Source of the DNA: Parafrankia irregularis
GTDB lineage: Bacteria > Actinomycetota > Actinomycetes > Frankiales > Frankiaceae
Direction of reading: 5' to 3'
Length of the DNA stretch: 64,000 bases
NCBI RefSeq assembly: GCF_001536285.1
Contig: NZ_FAOZ01000013.1
Span: 124,001-188,000, forward strand
Below, piece after piece: positions 7,577 through 16,834 of this stretch. Numbering within the stretch: the first letter of the stretch is position 1; each line of letters starts with the position of its first letter. Both the position numbers and the translations under genes were made by a program. The notes under the pieces are model-generated. The model was not told the DNA's origin, made no database searches, and saw nothing but the letters and a program-made list of their open reading frames with translations.

Positions 7577-10500
7577 TCAGTACACGTCGCGAACATAGCG
7601 CCGATCGGCGGCAAGCTGTCGGACGTAGGCCACCGCATCGTCGGCATCGAGATTGCCGTAGGTAGCGACGACATCGCGCAATGCCTGATCCACGTCCCGG
7701 GCCATTCGGGCCGCGTCGCCGCAGACATACACATGGGCACCGTCGTTCAACCAGGTCCACAGCCGCGCGCCCTGTTCACGCATCCGATCCTGCACGTAGA
7801 TCTTGGCCCGCTGGTCGCGGGAGAACGCCAGTCCCAGCCGGGTCAGGGTGCCGGCGGCGGTGAACGCGGCCAGCTCGTCGGCGTAGTAGTAGTCGGTGGC
7901 CCGGCGCTGTTCACCGAAGAACAGCCAGTTCGGGCCGGAAGCCCCGCGGGCCTGGCGATCCTGCAGGAACCCGATGAACGGCGCGATGCCAGTCCCCGGA
8001 CCAATCATGATCACTGGCGTCGTGTCATCGGCTGGCGGGCGGAAGTGCGGTGCGGGTTTCAGGAAGACACGCACCGGACATCCCGGCTCCGCGGCGGCGA
8101 GAAACGTGGAGCACACGCCGCCGCGGGGGCGGTCGTCGCTTCCCGTGAATCGAACAACGGACACGGTCAGGCTCACCGTCCGCGGATCCACCAGCGGCGA
8201 GGACGAGATCGAGTACAGCCGCGGCCGCAGCGGGCTCAGCACCGTGAGCCAGTCCGCGGCATCCGCGCGCACCGGGTGCTCGTTGAGGACGTCGACGGCC
8301 TGCCGTCCCCATCTCCACTTCTCCAGCTCGAGCTGGTTGCCGGGCCGCAGCAGGGTGCGTAGGTGAGGGTCGTCGGTACGGTCGGCGACAAACCGCAGCA
8401 GATCGGGCCGGACCGTGGTGATGTCCAGGCTGTGACGCAATGCCTCCACCAGCGGCAGTCGCCCGTTGTCGCCGGTCTGGACGTCGGTGTGCGGGTCGAG
8501 GCCGGTCGCGGCGAGCCACTCGTCCACCAGGGCGGGACTGTTCGTCGGCCAGACACCCAGGGCGTCACCTGCCGCGTATTCCAGCCCACCGCCAGTCAGG
8601 TCAAAGGTGACCTTTCGTACCTCCTTGCTCGAACGGTCCGTGGTCAGAAGACAGTTGCCGAGCAGCGTCACCGTCCGGGCGGCGCCAGCCGGCCCTGACC
8701 CGGACGTGGCCCCGGTGCCCGCCCGATCGCCAGCGCCAGCGCCAGCGCCGACCCCAGCGCGAACGCCAGCCCCAGCGCGAACGCCAGCCCGAGCGCCAAC
8801 GCCGGCCGCAGACTCGGTCACGGTCGCGGTCACGGCCCCGAACCCGGTGGCAGTCGTGGTCGCCGACGGATCACAGCTCGCGCCGGCCGGCCCTGGCGAC
8901 GCCGCCCGCAGCGCCGCCATGACCTCCTCCAGCCAGTCGTCCAGGGTGCCGAGGTAGTCGGGTTCGCAGTCGACCCGGCCGACGAGCCGCGCCCCGCCGA
9001 GCTCGGCCAGGCGTCGGTCGAGACGACGCCCGTGACCGCAGAAGTCCGCGTAGCTGGAGTCGCCGAGCGCCAACACGGCGAAACGCCGGCCGTCCAGGCG
9101 CGGTGCGTCCGCGGCGCTCACCGCGTCCCAGAAGCGCGCGCCGTTGTCCGGGGCGTCGCCGTCGCCGAAGGTGCTCGTCACCACCAGCAGGTCACCCGGA
9201 GCGAGGAGCAGTTCGCCGGCCGGAGCGGCCATGTCGTGGAGGTGCACGTGCCATCCGGCGTCCCGCAGCCGATCCCGCACAGTGGCCGCGGCGTCTTCGG
9301 CGTTGCCGGTCTGGGAGGCCCACAGCACCCGAACCGGGCTGTCGCCGCTGTCCCCGCTGTCCCCCCGGACGTCCGGGTCCGCGGTCGCGACGTCCGGGAT
9401 CTTCCGCCTGACCTGGCTTGGCACCGCCGGCACTCGCGGCGCGGGTGCGGCCAACCCGGCGGCGAGAAAGCCGTTCACCCACTGCAGACGTTCCGCGTCG
9501 AAGGGTGCGTCGGTGGGCAGGCGCGGCGGCTGGCCCGTGGCCGGCGGCATGGTCGCCAGCGCGGAGAGGAAGCCGGCGAGGTACTGGCGCTGCAGGTCGG
9601 TGAGGTCCGGCGGGACGAGGCCGACACCGAGCGCCGCGCCAAGCGTCTCGATCACAGCCCGCGCCACGGGTGCGGCAGCCGGCACATCTGCCGCACCCGG
9701 TCCGGGCCCTGGCGCAGCCGTCGGCAGCGCTGGTACCGACGGTGCCGGCGGCCCCGGTAGCCCCGGTAGCCCCGGTAGCCCCGGTAGCCCCGATACGGTC
9801 ACCGGTGGAGCCGGCGCGGTCACCGATGGCGCCGGTTCGGTCACTAGTGGAGCCGGTACGGCGACCCTGGCCAGGGAGACCGCGCAGACCTTCAGCTCGG
9901 GCTGGAACGAGACCGGGTCGACGGCGTCGCTGGTGACCGCGTTGATGCTGAGCTGGGCGCCGAACAGGTCGTTCCAGTGAAACGGCACGAAGCAGCCGCC
10001 TGGCAGCACCCGGTCCGAGACGACCACGGGCAGCACGGCGCGGCCACGGCGCGAGGCGATCTCGATCCGGTCATCGGCGGTGACCCCGAGCGCGGCGGCG
10101 TCCACCGGGCTGATCTCGACGAACGGTCCTGGATTGAGCTTGTTGAGTTTGGCGACCTTGCCAGTCTTGGTCAGGGTGTGCCACTGGTGCGCCAGCCGCC
10201 CGGTGTTCAGCAGGAACGGGTAGTCGTCGTCGGGCAGCTCGGCCGGCGGCAGGTGCGGCCGGGGATGGAACATGGCCCGGCCGGTCGGCGTCGGGAAGCG
10301 CAGCGCGGGGTGGGTGCCGTCGGACCGTTCCAGCAGCGGCTGGCTGACACCGTCGTTGCGGTACCGGATCGGGTTGCGGTCCGCGGAACCGGGGGCGGCC
10401 GGCCACTGCACCGGCCCTGCCCGCAGCCGCTCATAGCTGACGCCTCGCAGGTCGTAGCCGGTCACGGGGTTGTGGAAGGTGCGGATCTCGGCGAAGACCT

Positions 10501-12031
10501 CCTCGGCGCTGGCGTAGTCGAAGGCATCGGCGAAGCCCATCGCCGCCGCGACCCGGGCGATGAGCTGCCAGTCGGGCAGGGCCGCACCGGGCGGGTCGAC
10601 GACCGCGCCGGTCAGGGTCAGGTTCCGCTCGGAGTTGATCATTATGCCGTCCGTCTCCCCCCACATCGCCGCCGGCAGGAGAACGTCAGCGTGGTTTGCG
10701 GTCTCGGTGTCGGCGTAGGCGTCCTGGACGACGACCAGTTCGGCCGCGGCGAGGCCGTCGAGCACCGTAGAGCGGTTGCCGACCGACGCCACCGGGTTGG
10801 TACAGATGATCCAGCAGGCCTTGATCTGACCGGCGGCCATCCGCTGGAACATCTCGACGGTGCCCTGACCACCGACGTCCGGCCGCAGGGTGCCGGCAGG
10901 CAGGTCCCACTGCCGCTCGACGAACGCCCGGTCGGCCTCGACCTGCACCGAACGCTGCCCGGGCAGGCCTGGCCCCATATAGCCCATCTCCCGGCCGCCC
11001 ATCGCGTTGGGCTGGCCGGTCAGCGAGAACGGCCCGGCGCCGCGCCGGCAGATCGCCCCCGTCGCCAGATGCAGGTTGATCAGCGCGTTGGTGTTCCAGG
11101 TGCCGTGGGTGCTCTGGTTGAGACCCATCGTCCAGCAGCTCACCCAGGTCGCGCCCGCGTCGGCGATCCATCCGGCGGCGCGGCGCAGGTCCGCTTCGGT
11201 GAGCCCGGTCAGTTCGGCGACCGTCGACGGCGGGTAGTCGGCCAGGAACCCGGGCATCTGGTCCCACCCGTCGGTGTGCTCGGCGATGAAGGCCGCGTCG
11301 AGGTGACCGCCCTCGGCAAGCAGGTGTAGCAGCCCGTTGAGCAGTGCGAGATCGGTGCCGGGACGGATCTGGAGGAACAGGTCCGCCTTCTCCGCGGTGG
11401 CGGTACGCCGCGGGTCGACGACGATCAGCCGCGCACCGGCATGAACCCGCTCCATCAGGCGCAGGAACAGGATGGGATGGCAGTCGGCCATGTTCGACCC
11501 GATGACCAGGAACACCTCGGCGTGGTCGAGGTCGTCGTAGGAACCGGGCGGGCCGTCGGCGCCGAGCGACAGCTTGTAGCCGCTACCCGCGCTGGCCATG
11601 CACAGCCGGGAGTTCGACTCGATCTGGTTGGTGCCCAGGAAGCCCTTGGCCAGCTTGTTGGCGAGGTACTGCGCCTCCAGGGTCAGCTGACCCGACACGT
11701 AGAGCGCGACCGCATCGGGGCCGTGCTCGTCGATGATCGACCGCAGCCGGTGGGCGACCGTGCCGACGGCCTCGTCCAGCCCGACGTCGACCGGCTCACC
11801 GCCGCGCCGTGGACGAATCCGAGCCGTCCCCAGCCGGCCCGGGGCCGCGAGCATGTCGGCGCTGGTCGCGCCCTTCGTGCACAGTCGGCCCCGGTTCGCG
11901 GGGTGCGCCTTGTCCCCCGTCACCCGGCTGACCCGGCGACGGCCGTCCGGCCCCGCGGCGATGTCGAGGACCATGCCGCAGCCGACCCCGCAGTACGAGC
12001 ACACTGTCCTCGTCGTCCCCGACGCGGTCAC
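7577..12031 (-). CDS. nasA: Assimilatory nitrate reductase catalytic subunit fused to CysJ-like flavoprotein reductase
   Basis: A 1484-residue multidomain enzyme. Residues 1-780 are a molybdopterin nitrate reductase: a [4Fe-4S] motif CSYCGVGC near residue 11 with the fourth Cys in RLCTKG, a probable Mo-ligand Cys in NSRLCMAS, and the C-terminal dinucleotide-binding domain ([18 protein letters not shown]). After a Pro/Gly linker come an FMN flavodoxin domain ([11 protein letters not shown], near 902) and a CysJ/ferredoxin-NADP-reductase-like FAD/NADPH domain (GPGTGIAPF near 1342, ending YVRDVY). One chain could therefore pass electrons from NADPH through FAD, FMN and Fe-S to the Mo site to reduce nitrate to nitrite. 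The start is GTG 12031 with GGAGGGGGA 7 nt upstream; an ATG at 12073 has no ribosome site. It is divergent from narK across a GlnR-type box. Confidence 0.92.
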   Translation of the reverse strand: MTASGTTRTVCSYCGVGCGMVLDIAAGPDGRRRVSRVTGDKAHPANRGRLCTKGATSADMLAAPGRLGTARIRPRRGGEPVDVGLDEAVGTVAHRLRSIIDEHGPDAVALYVSGQLTLEAQYLANKLAKGFLGTNQIESNSRLCMASAGSGYKLSLGADGPPGSYDDLDHAEVFLVIGSNMADCHPILFLRLMERVHAGARLIVVDPRRTATAEKADLFLQIRPGTDLALLNGLLHLLAEGGHLDAAFIAEHTDGWDQMPGFLADYPPSTVAELTGLTEADLRRAAGWIADAGATWVSCWTMGLNQSTHGTWNTNALINLHLATGAICRRGAGPFSLTGQPNAMGGREMGYMGPGLPGQRSVQVEADRAFVERQWDLPAGTLRPDVGGQGTVEMFQRMAAGQIKACWIICTNPVASVGNRSTVLDGLAAAELVVVQDAYADTETANHADVLLPAAMWGETDGIMINSERNLTLTGAVVDPPGAALPDWQLIARVAAAMGFADAFDYASAEEVFAEIRTFHNPVTGYDLRGVSYERLRAGPVQWPAAPGSADRNPIRYRNDGVSQPLLERSDGTHPALRFPTPTGRAMFHPRPHLPPAELPDDDYPFLLNTGRLAHQWHTLTKTGKVAKLNKLNPGPFVEISPVDAAALGVTADDRIEIASRRGRAVLPVVVSDRVLPGGCFVPFHWNDLFGAQLSINAVTSDAVDPVSFQPELKVCAVSLARVAVPAPLVTEPAPSVTAPAPPVTVSGLPGLPGLPGLPGPPAPSVPALPTAAPGPGPGAADVPAAAPVARAVIETLGAALGVGLVPPDLTDLQRQYLAGFLSALATMPPATGQPPRLPTDAPFDAERLQWVNGFLAAGLAAPAPRVPAVPSQVRRKIPDVATADPDVRGDSGDSGDSPVRVLWASQTGNAEDAAATVRDRLRDAGWHVHLHDMAAPAGELLLAPGDLLVVTSTFGDGDAPDNGARFWDAVSAADAPRLDGRRFAVLALGDSSYADFCGHGRRLDRRLAELGGARLVGRVDCEPDYLGTLDDWLEEVMAALRAASPGPAGASCDPSATTTATGFGAVTATVTESAAGVGARAGVRAGAGVRAGVGAGAGAGDRAGTGATSGSGPAGAARTVTLLGNCLLTTDRSSKEVRKVTFDLTGGGLEYAAGDALGVWPTNSPALVDEWLAATGLDPHTDVQTGDNGRLPLVEALRHSLDITTVRPDLLRFVADRTDDPHLRTLLRPGNQLELEKWRWGRQAVDVLNEHPVRADAADWLTVLSPLRPRLYSISSSPLVDPRTVSLTVSVVRFTGSDDRPRGGVCSTFLAAAEPGCPVRVFLKPAPHFRPPADDTTPVIMIGPGTGIAPFIGFLQDRQARGASGPNWLFFGEQRRATDYYYADELAAFTAAGTLTRLGLAFSRDQRAKIYVQDRMREQGARLWTWLNDGAHVYVCGDAARMARDVDQALRDVVATYGNLDADDAVAYVRQLAADRRYVRDVY
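8728..8806. repeat. Low-complexity repeat encoding Ala/Gly linker in nitrate reductase
   Basis: Imperfect tandem units related to GCGAACGCCAGCCCC encode a repeating Ala/Gly/Val/Arg linker between the flavodoxin and FAD/NADPH domains. The unit length is a multiple of three, so copy-number change would alter linker length without shifting frame. Confidence 0.7.
9751..9792. repeat. 9-bp tandem repeat encoding Gly-Leu-Pro linker
   Basis: Four or more copies of CCCCGGTAG, coding GLP repeats on the minus strand, form the joint between the molybdenum domain and the flavodoxin domain. This marks the fusion junction of the two ancestral proteins. Confidence 0.75.
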
Positions 12032-12173
12032 CCACTCCCCCTCCGCAAGAAGTCGACACCCGGAATGACACATCGACGGCGCCAGCCGAATCCAGCCGAT
12101 TCCGGCCCGAATCCGGCCGGGACCGCCGGAACAGCCGGGCCGGTGCGCCCGGATCAGACCATAGGATGAGCGC

Positions 12174-12189
12174 GTTTCACCGGTGTCAC
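12174..12189 (-). promoter_or_regulatory. GlnR-type box between nitrate reductase and narK
   Basis: Read on the minus strand the site is GTGAC-ACCGGT-GAAAC, an exact fit to the actinobacterial GlnR pattern GTnAC-N6-GaAAC. It sits 143 bp upstream of the nitrate reductase start and 211 bp upstream of narK, so it could serve both divergent promoters under nitrogen limitation. GlnR binding is inferred. Confidence 0.6.
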
Positions 12190-12252
12190 ACCGACCCGGT
12201 CCGCCGATTACCGCCACCGCACACCGGCCGTCGTGGCATTGTGAACCCACCG

Positions 12253-12284
12253 GCTCTCACCGCCTGCCCTCGCCCGGTGAGAGC
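12253..12284. promoter_or_regulatory. Inverted repeat in narK upstream region
   Basis: Perfect 10-bp arms GCTCTCACCG / CGGTGAGAGC flank a 12-nt spacer about 115 bp before the narK start. It may be a regulator site or a 5'-leader hairpin; its role is not known. Confidence 0.4.
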
Positions 12285-12399
12285 ACTGTTTTCCCGCCGT
12301 GTAATGACCGGCCAGGCGCCCCGAAACAGCCGGCTCCTAACGTGCTGTCGCGACAGGTTCTGCCCGACGTGTTTCGCGAATCTCGCCCGAGGAGCCCCC

Positions 12400-13848
12400 A
12401 TGAGCCCGCCCAGCACCGGCAGGAATCCGGACCGGCGCACCAGCCGGTCCGGACGATGGATCGACGACTGGCATCCGGAAGATCCCGTGTTCTGGAAAGA
12501 GACCGGGCGCCGGATCGCCCGGCGCAACCTGGTGCTGTCGGTCATCGCCGAGCACTTCGGGTTCTCCGTATGGGTCATGTGGAGCATCCTGGTCGTCAAG
12601 ATGGGTGCGAACGCCGACGGCGGCCCGGGCCCCGCCGGCTTCGCGCTGACCATCGACCAGCAGCTCTGGCTCGTCGCGGTGCCGTCCGGGGTCGGAGCCT
12701 TCCTCCGCCTGCCCTACACCTTCGCGGTGCCCGTCTTCGGCGGCCGGAACTGGACGGTCTTCTCCGCGCTGCTGCTGGTCGTCCCGTGCGCGCTGATGAT
12801 GTGGGCGGTGCGCCACCCCGAGCTCTCCTTCGGGACGCTGCTGATGATCGCGGGGGTCGCCGGGGTCGGCGGTGGGAACTTCGCCTCGTCGATGACCAAC
12901 ATCTCCTTCTTCTACCCGGAGAAGGAGAAGGGCTGGGCACTCGGGCTCAACGCGGCCGGCGGCAACCTCGGAGTCGCCGTGATCCAGAAGGTCGGCGCGC
13001 TGGTCATCGCGGGCGGAACCGGAACGGCGCTCGCCCAGATCGGGCTGATCTACATTCCGCTGGCGATCGTCGCGGCGGTCGGCGCGCTGCTGTTCATGGA
13101 CAATCTCTCCGAGGCCAAGGCGGACTTCGGATCCACCGCGTCGGCGGCCCGGCGCGGCCAGACCTGGATCATGTCCTTTCTTTACATCGGCACCTTCGGC
13201 TCCTTCATCGGATATTCGTCGGCGTTCCCCGCGCTCCTGAAGAACCCGGCGCTGTTCAACCGGCCGGATGTCGCTCTCAGCTACGGATTTCTCGGCGCGC
13301 TGGTCGGTTCGGTCGCCCGTCCGCTCGGCGGAAAGCTCGGCGACCGGATCGGCGGCGCGAAGGTGACCGTCGCCGCCTTCGCGGTCATGACACTGGGCGG
13401 CCTCGGCGCGGTGGCGTCGATCGGCCGCCGGGGCGGAATCCTCGACAAGCCGAGCTTCGGGCTCTTCTTCGCCTCGTTCATGCTGCTGTTCCTCGCCAGC
13501 GGCATCGGGAACGGCTCGACCTACCGGATGATCCCGGCGATCTTCGCCGCCCGCGGGGCCCGCAACGGCGGAACCGCCGAGGCCATGCTGCGGGCCCGGC
13601 GGGAGGCCGCCGGCGCCATCGGCATCTGCTCCGCGGTCGGCGCCTTCGGCGGCTTCCTCGTGCCGATCATCTACGCCGAGTCGAACAAGGCCTACGGGAC
13701 GATCGCCCCGGCCCTGTGGGTCTATGTCGGCCTGTTCGTCGTGATGGCCGCCGTCACCTGGCTGTGTTACCTGCGCCGCGGTGACATCAGCGCCCAGCCG
13801 AGCCCCGCGGCGACACCGTCGCAGGTGCTGGCGGCGAGCACGCGCTGA
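12400..13848 (+). CDS. narK: Nitrate/nitrite transporter, MFS family
   Basis: A 482-residue integral membrane protein with about 12 hydrophobic segments. It carries the nitrate signature of the NarK/NasA branch of the major facilitator superfamily (GGGNFASSMTNISFFYPE, then GLNAAGGNLGVA) and the second signature near the C-terminus (GICSAVGAFGGFL). These glycine-rich helices line the nitrate pathway. It imports nitrate, or exchanges nitrate and nitrite, feeding the divergent nitrate reductase and the nirBD operon 7 kb downstream. The start is ATG 12400 after GAGGAGCCCCC; upstream in-frame codons have no ribosome site and read Arg/Pro-rich. Confidence 0.92.
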   Translation: MSPPSTGRNPDRRTSRSGRWIDDWHPEDPVFWKETGRRIARRNLVLSVIAEHFGFSVWVMWSILVVKMGANADGGPGPAGFALTIDQQLWLVAVPSGVGAFLRLPYTFAVPVFGGRNWTVFSALLLVVPCALMMWAVRHPELSFGTLLMIAGVAGVGGGNFASSMTNISFFYPEKEKGWALGLNAAGGNLGVAVIQKVGALVIAGGTGTALAQIGLIYIPLAIVAAVGALLFMDNLSEAKADFGSTASAARRGQTWIMSFLYIGTFGSFIGYSSAFPALLKNPALFNRPDVALSYGFLGALVGSVARPLGGKLGDRIGGAKVTVAAFAVMTLGGLGAVASIGRRGGILDKPSFGLFFASFMLLFLASGIGNGSTYRMIPAIFAARGARNGGTAEAMLRARREAAGAIGICSAVGAFGGFLVPIIYAESNKAYGTIAPALWVYVGLFVVMAAVTWLCYLRRGDISAQPSPAATPSQVLAASTR

Positions 13849-13933
13849 CCCATCGGGAACACCCTGGGCCGGAACGAGGCGGAACGGAGGGGTGGGCAGC
13901 TGCGCCGCGCGGCGGGCTGTCCACCCTCCTTTC

Positions 13934-14008
13934 AGTGGCCGTGACGCCAGTGGCCGTGACGTCCGTGGCCGTGACGTCCGTGGCCGTGGCGCCAGTGGCC
14001 GTGGCGCC
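13934..14008. repeat. Five tandem copies of a 15-bp unit between convergent genes
   Basis: Exactly five head-to-tail units of consensus AGTGGCCGTGACGCC (variants C/A at base 1, G/A at base 11, T/C at base 14) fill the space directly before the stop codon of the convergent membrane-protein gene (stop at 14009-14011). Confidence 0.9.
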
Positions 14009-14872
14009 TCAGTCGGAGATGCGGTAGACGGTGACCCGTTCGAAGGAGACCGTGGCACCCGGACCGGGCAGCATCACCCGGTACTCGTACTGGTCGTCCA
14101 CGCTGTCGCAGGTGAAGCCGATCTCGAAGAAGGCGAACGTGGACGTGAGCTCACCCGCCCGCAGGTCGCGGGTGGCCAGTTTCTCGCGCCGCAGGTGCAC
14201 ATACACCTCGATGCGGGCGATCGGCGCGTCGGCGGGCAGATCGACATCCGGGTCGAGCTCGGCGGCGAGCCGGAACGTCGCCCGGTATGAGCCGCGCACC
14301 GGCAGCGTCTCGCGTGGCCCGTAGACGAGGGCCTTGCGGCTCTCCGAGATGTACCCGCCGCGGATCACCCGCCCGACGCCGATGTCGGGCAGGTCGACGA
14401 GCTGGCCGACCGCAGTCTCCATCGGCGGCATCTGGCTGCCGAAATACCGCATGACCACCCTGCCGACCAGGGGCGGGGTGTCGGACCGCTCGGGCAGCAG
14501 GCTGTCGCAGATCTGCATGATGCTTCGGGCGTAGCCCTCGGTGGTGGTGTCGCGGTTGCTGTCGTAGATCGACCTGGCCAGGTCGCGGATGCTCGTGGTC
14601 AGCCGGTTCGTCAGCCGCCGGGAGTTCTCCGCCTGCCGGTTCACCCAGATCGCGTAGCCGAAGGACAGCACGCCGATCACACCGAAAGCGAAGTTGAGCG
14701 CGTCCACCGTCAGCGCCCCCAGGCCCTCGACCGCGGGTGCACCGCGGCTGCCGGGAAACAGGCCCGGCACCGACACGAAAAAGGTCCGAACCCCACATAC
14801 CTGATCGTAGTATCCCGATCGCCGGCGCAGGTCGCGGAGCGGTCGCGGCTGCCGCCCCTGCCTCGCTTTCAC
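14009..14872 (-). CDS. Membrane-anchored hypothetical protein
   Basis: About 287 residues with one clear transmembrane helix near residues 57-80 (LNFAFGVIGVLSFGYAIWV), followed by a basic/Asn-rich juxtamembrane segment and a soluble domain of about 190 residues. The soluble part has alternating beta-like segments (GSYRATFRLAAELD, RIEVYVHLRREKL, YEYRVMLPGPGATV) but no motif I recognise. The GTG start at 14872 has no clear ribosome site; the first 50 residues are basic and may not be translated, so the start is uncertain. A one-helix anchor with a sensor-like or structural domain is all that can be said. Confidence 0.55.
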   Translation of the reverse strand: MKARQGRQPRPLRDLRRRSGYYDQVCGVRTFFVSVPGLFPGSRGAPAVEGLGALTVDALNFAFGVIGVLSFGYAIWVNRQAENSRRLTNRLTTSIRDLARSIYDSNRDTTTEGYARSIMQICDSLLPERSDTPPLVGRVVMRYFGSQMPPMETAVGQLVDLPDIGVGRVIRGGYISESRKALVYGPRETLPVRGSYRATFRLAAELDPDVDLPADAPIARIEVYVHLRREKLATRDLRAGELTSTFAFFEIGFTCDSVDDQYEYRVMLPGPGATVSFERVTVYRISD

Positions 14873-14980
14873 GAGCGCGGCCGTTCCGCGGGTTGGCGCG
14901 GGTTGGCATGATGGCCTTCTCGTCTCCGAGACTGGCCATAGGGGCTTGTCCCGTGCTGCGCGGGCGAAAGGTGCGGTCTG

Positions 14981-15403
14981 ATGCCTGCTGCCGGCTACTC
15001 AGGGACTCCGCTGGCGCGCAAGCTCGGGGTCAGGGCGGACAGCCGGCTGGTGCTGGCGGCCGCTCCACCAGGCTGGACCGTTCCCGACCTACCGGGCGGG
15101 GTCGAGCACAGCAGCGTCGCGCGCCTGGACGACCTGGTCCCCGGACCGGTCGACGTCTGTGTGGCCTTCTGCCGGGAGGCGAGGGACGTGCGCCAGGCCG
15201 CCGATTCCTTCCGCGAGTGCGTCCGGCCGGCCGGTGCGCTGTGGTTCGGTTGGCCGCGCAGGGCCGCCGGGCATCGCAGCGACGTCACGGAGAACCTCAT
15301 CCGGGAGGTCGTTCTCCCGCTGGGGCTGGTCGACGTCAAGGTCGCGGCGATGGACGCGGACTGGTCGGGTCTGAAGGTCGTCTGGCGCAAAGAACGGCGC
15401 TGA
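14981..15403 (+). CDS. DUF3052 family protein
   Basis: A 140-residue protein starting MPAAGYSGTPLARKLGVR, which matches the typical N-terminus of the DUF3052 family of actinobacteria. The fold resembles a truncated methyltransferase-like Rossmann unit (VCVAFCREARD, GALWFGWPRRA), but no cofactor motif is intact. The function of the family is unknown. ATG 14981 follows GAAAGGTG. It stands alone, divergent from the membrane-protein gene. Confidence 0.82.
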   Translation: MPAAGYSGTPLARKLGVRADSRLVLAAAPPGWTVPDLPGGVEHSSVARLDDLVPGPVDVCVAFCREARDVRQAADSFRECVRPAGALWFGWPRRAAGHRSDVTENLIREVVLPLGLVDVKVAAMDADWSGLKVVWRKERR

Positions 15404-15490
15404 GCGGTACCAACCCGGGGTCTGCGCCGAGGAAGCCCTCCGAGGAGCCGCAGAGAAGGCCGGCCCCCCGGGGTGGTGAACAGGCCGTTG

Positions 15491-15521
15491 GACGAACAGG
15501 GCCCTGAACGAACAGGGCCCT
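15491..15521. repeat. Short tandem duplication downstream of DUF3052 gene
   Basis: Two adjacent copies of a roughly 16-bp unit (GAACGAACAGGGCCCT) lie between the convergent DUF3052 and enoyl-CoA hydratase genes. Each contains the palindrome AGGGCCCT. Confidence 0.5.
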
Positions 15522-15553
15522 GAACAGAGTGGTGACCTCGCCGGTCGCGGCGC

Positions 15554-16402
15554 CTAGAGGCGGCCGGGGGTCCGGATGTCCTCAGGCACCCAGTCGGGGT
15601 TGCGGCGCTGGGAGAAGGCAAGCCAGCCCTCGCGGGCCTCGGAGCCGAAGACACTGCGGTCCATGGTCATGCGGTCGTAGGTGCCGTAGTGCGCCGCGAT
15701 GACCCGCTTGACGTCGGCACGCGCCCGCGGAGCGCCGCGGCAGCAGGCGCGCAGCGCGTCGAGCGCGACGTCGCGAACCTGCTCGTGCGGGACGACTCGG
15801 GCGACGAGGCCCCAGTCCAGCGCTTCCGCGGCGGTGACGACCCGGCCGGTGTAGAGCATGTCCTTGGCCCGGGCGGGCCCGATCTGGGCCGGCAGGTACT
15901 GCGCGTAGCCGGTGTCGGCGATACCGCGGTAGACCTCCGGTGCCCGGAACGTGGCCCGGTCGCTGGCGACCGCCACGTCGGACATCATCGCGATGAGCAG
16001 GCCACCACCCTGGGCGATGCCGTTCACGGCGCTGACGACCGGCTTGCGGGAGTGCCGGATCGCGTCGAACGGGGTGTTGTCCATGCCGAAGAGCATCGGG
16101 CCGCCCCAGTCGTCGGGGGCGTTGTGGCCCAGGTCGCCACCGGGGATGAAGACGTCGCCGGTTCCCGTGATCAGCAGGCCGGCCAGCTCCGGATCGTGGT
16201 TGACCCGGTCGACGGCGTAGCGGATGCCGAAGTACATCGCCGCCGTCAGCGCGTTACGGGCCTGCGGCCGGTCGACCGTGCAGACCGCGAGGCTGCCCAG
16301 CCGCTCGAAGCGCAGGAACGGCGTCCCCAGCCAGTCCCCCTCCGGAGGGAGCGGCCTGCCCGCCTGTTCCGCCGACCTCGCACCGCTGGCTTCCTCGCCC
16401 AT
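15554..16402 (-). CDS. Enoyl-CoA hydratase/isomerase family protein
   Basis: A 282-residue crotonase-fold protein: substrate-binding and oxyanion-hole segments (RPQARNALTAAM; TGTGDVFIPGGDLG; GIAQGGGLLIAM), then the usual helical C-terminus. The family hydrates or isomerises enoyl-CoA thioesters. The Glu pair of classical hydratases is not obvious at the second position (GIADTGYAQYLP), so isomerase or other crotonase chemistry is possible. ATG 16402 is preceded by CAGGAG at good spacing; the frame remains open for another 1.1 kb upstream only because of the low-complexity repeat there. It is probably a monocistronic unit. Confidence 0.85.
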   Translation of the reverse strand: MGEEASGARSAEQAGRPLPPEGDWLGTPFLRFERLGSLAVCTVDRPQARNALTAAMYFGIRYAVDRVNHDPELAGLLITGTGDVFIPGGDLGHNAPDDWGGPMLFGMDNTPFDAIRHSRKPVVSAVNGIAQGGGLLIAMMSDVAVASDRATFRAPEVYRGIADTGYAQYLPAQIGPARAKDMLYTGRVVTAAEALDWGLVARVVPHEQVRDVALDALRACCRGAPRARADVKRVIAAHYGTYDRMTMDRSVFGSEAREGWLAFSQRRNPDWVPEDIRTPGRL

Positions 16403-16834
16403 CCGATCACTCCTGGAAAGTTGGATAATAAATTCAATGTAGCTTGCCGTCCGGATCCGGCGCGCGCTCACGCCAAGGGCCCGGCGTCGCGGGCGACCTG
16501 GGCCGCCGGGCAGCGGCCCACCGGCGGCCGCGCCCAGGTCACCGTCAGGCGAACGTCGGGCGCGGGACGTCGGGCGTCGGGCGTCGGGCGTCGGGCGTGG
16601 GACGCAGGACGTCGGACGTGGACGTCGGGGTGGGATGTGGGACGTCGGGCGTGGGACGTCGGGCCGTACGGGCCCCTCCCACCGCCCGGTAAACAGGGGC
16701 GGAAGGCCCCTGGCGGACTTCCGGCGCCAAACCTCGAAAACCCCGCCGACGACTTTGAAAAAATCATCACGACGGCCATCGTGTTCCCGTATTATGGGAA
16801 TGCAAACAAGGAATTCCGACGCTACCGTCAAGCT
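16403..16834. other. Non-coding region between enoyl-CoA hydratase and AA10 genes
   Basis: A 430-bp divergent intergenic region. It contains the low-complexity repeat at 16552-16665 and then, at about 16740-16830, a conspicuously AT-richer stretch that probably holds the promoter of the AA10 gene. No gene is seen, although frames stay open on both strands through the repeat. Confidence 0.6.
16552..16665. repeat. Degenerate GTCGGGC/GTGGGAC tandem repeat
   Basis: About 110 bp built from 6- to 8-bp units GCGTCGG, ACGTCGG and GTGGGAC. Because it lacks stop codons in several frames it artificially joins flanking frames; it encodes no plausible protein. Confidence 0.8.

Noticed and set aside
13934-14008. 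CRISPR-like array
   Set aside because: Units are contiguous 15-mers without spacers and no cas genes are present.
16403-16440. Possible seventh regulon palindrome (TTGGATAATAAATTCAA) upstream of enoyl-CoA hydratase
   Set aside because: It lacks the ACT/AGT core and fits only the outer bases.
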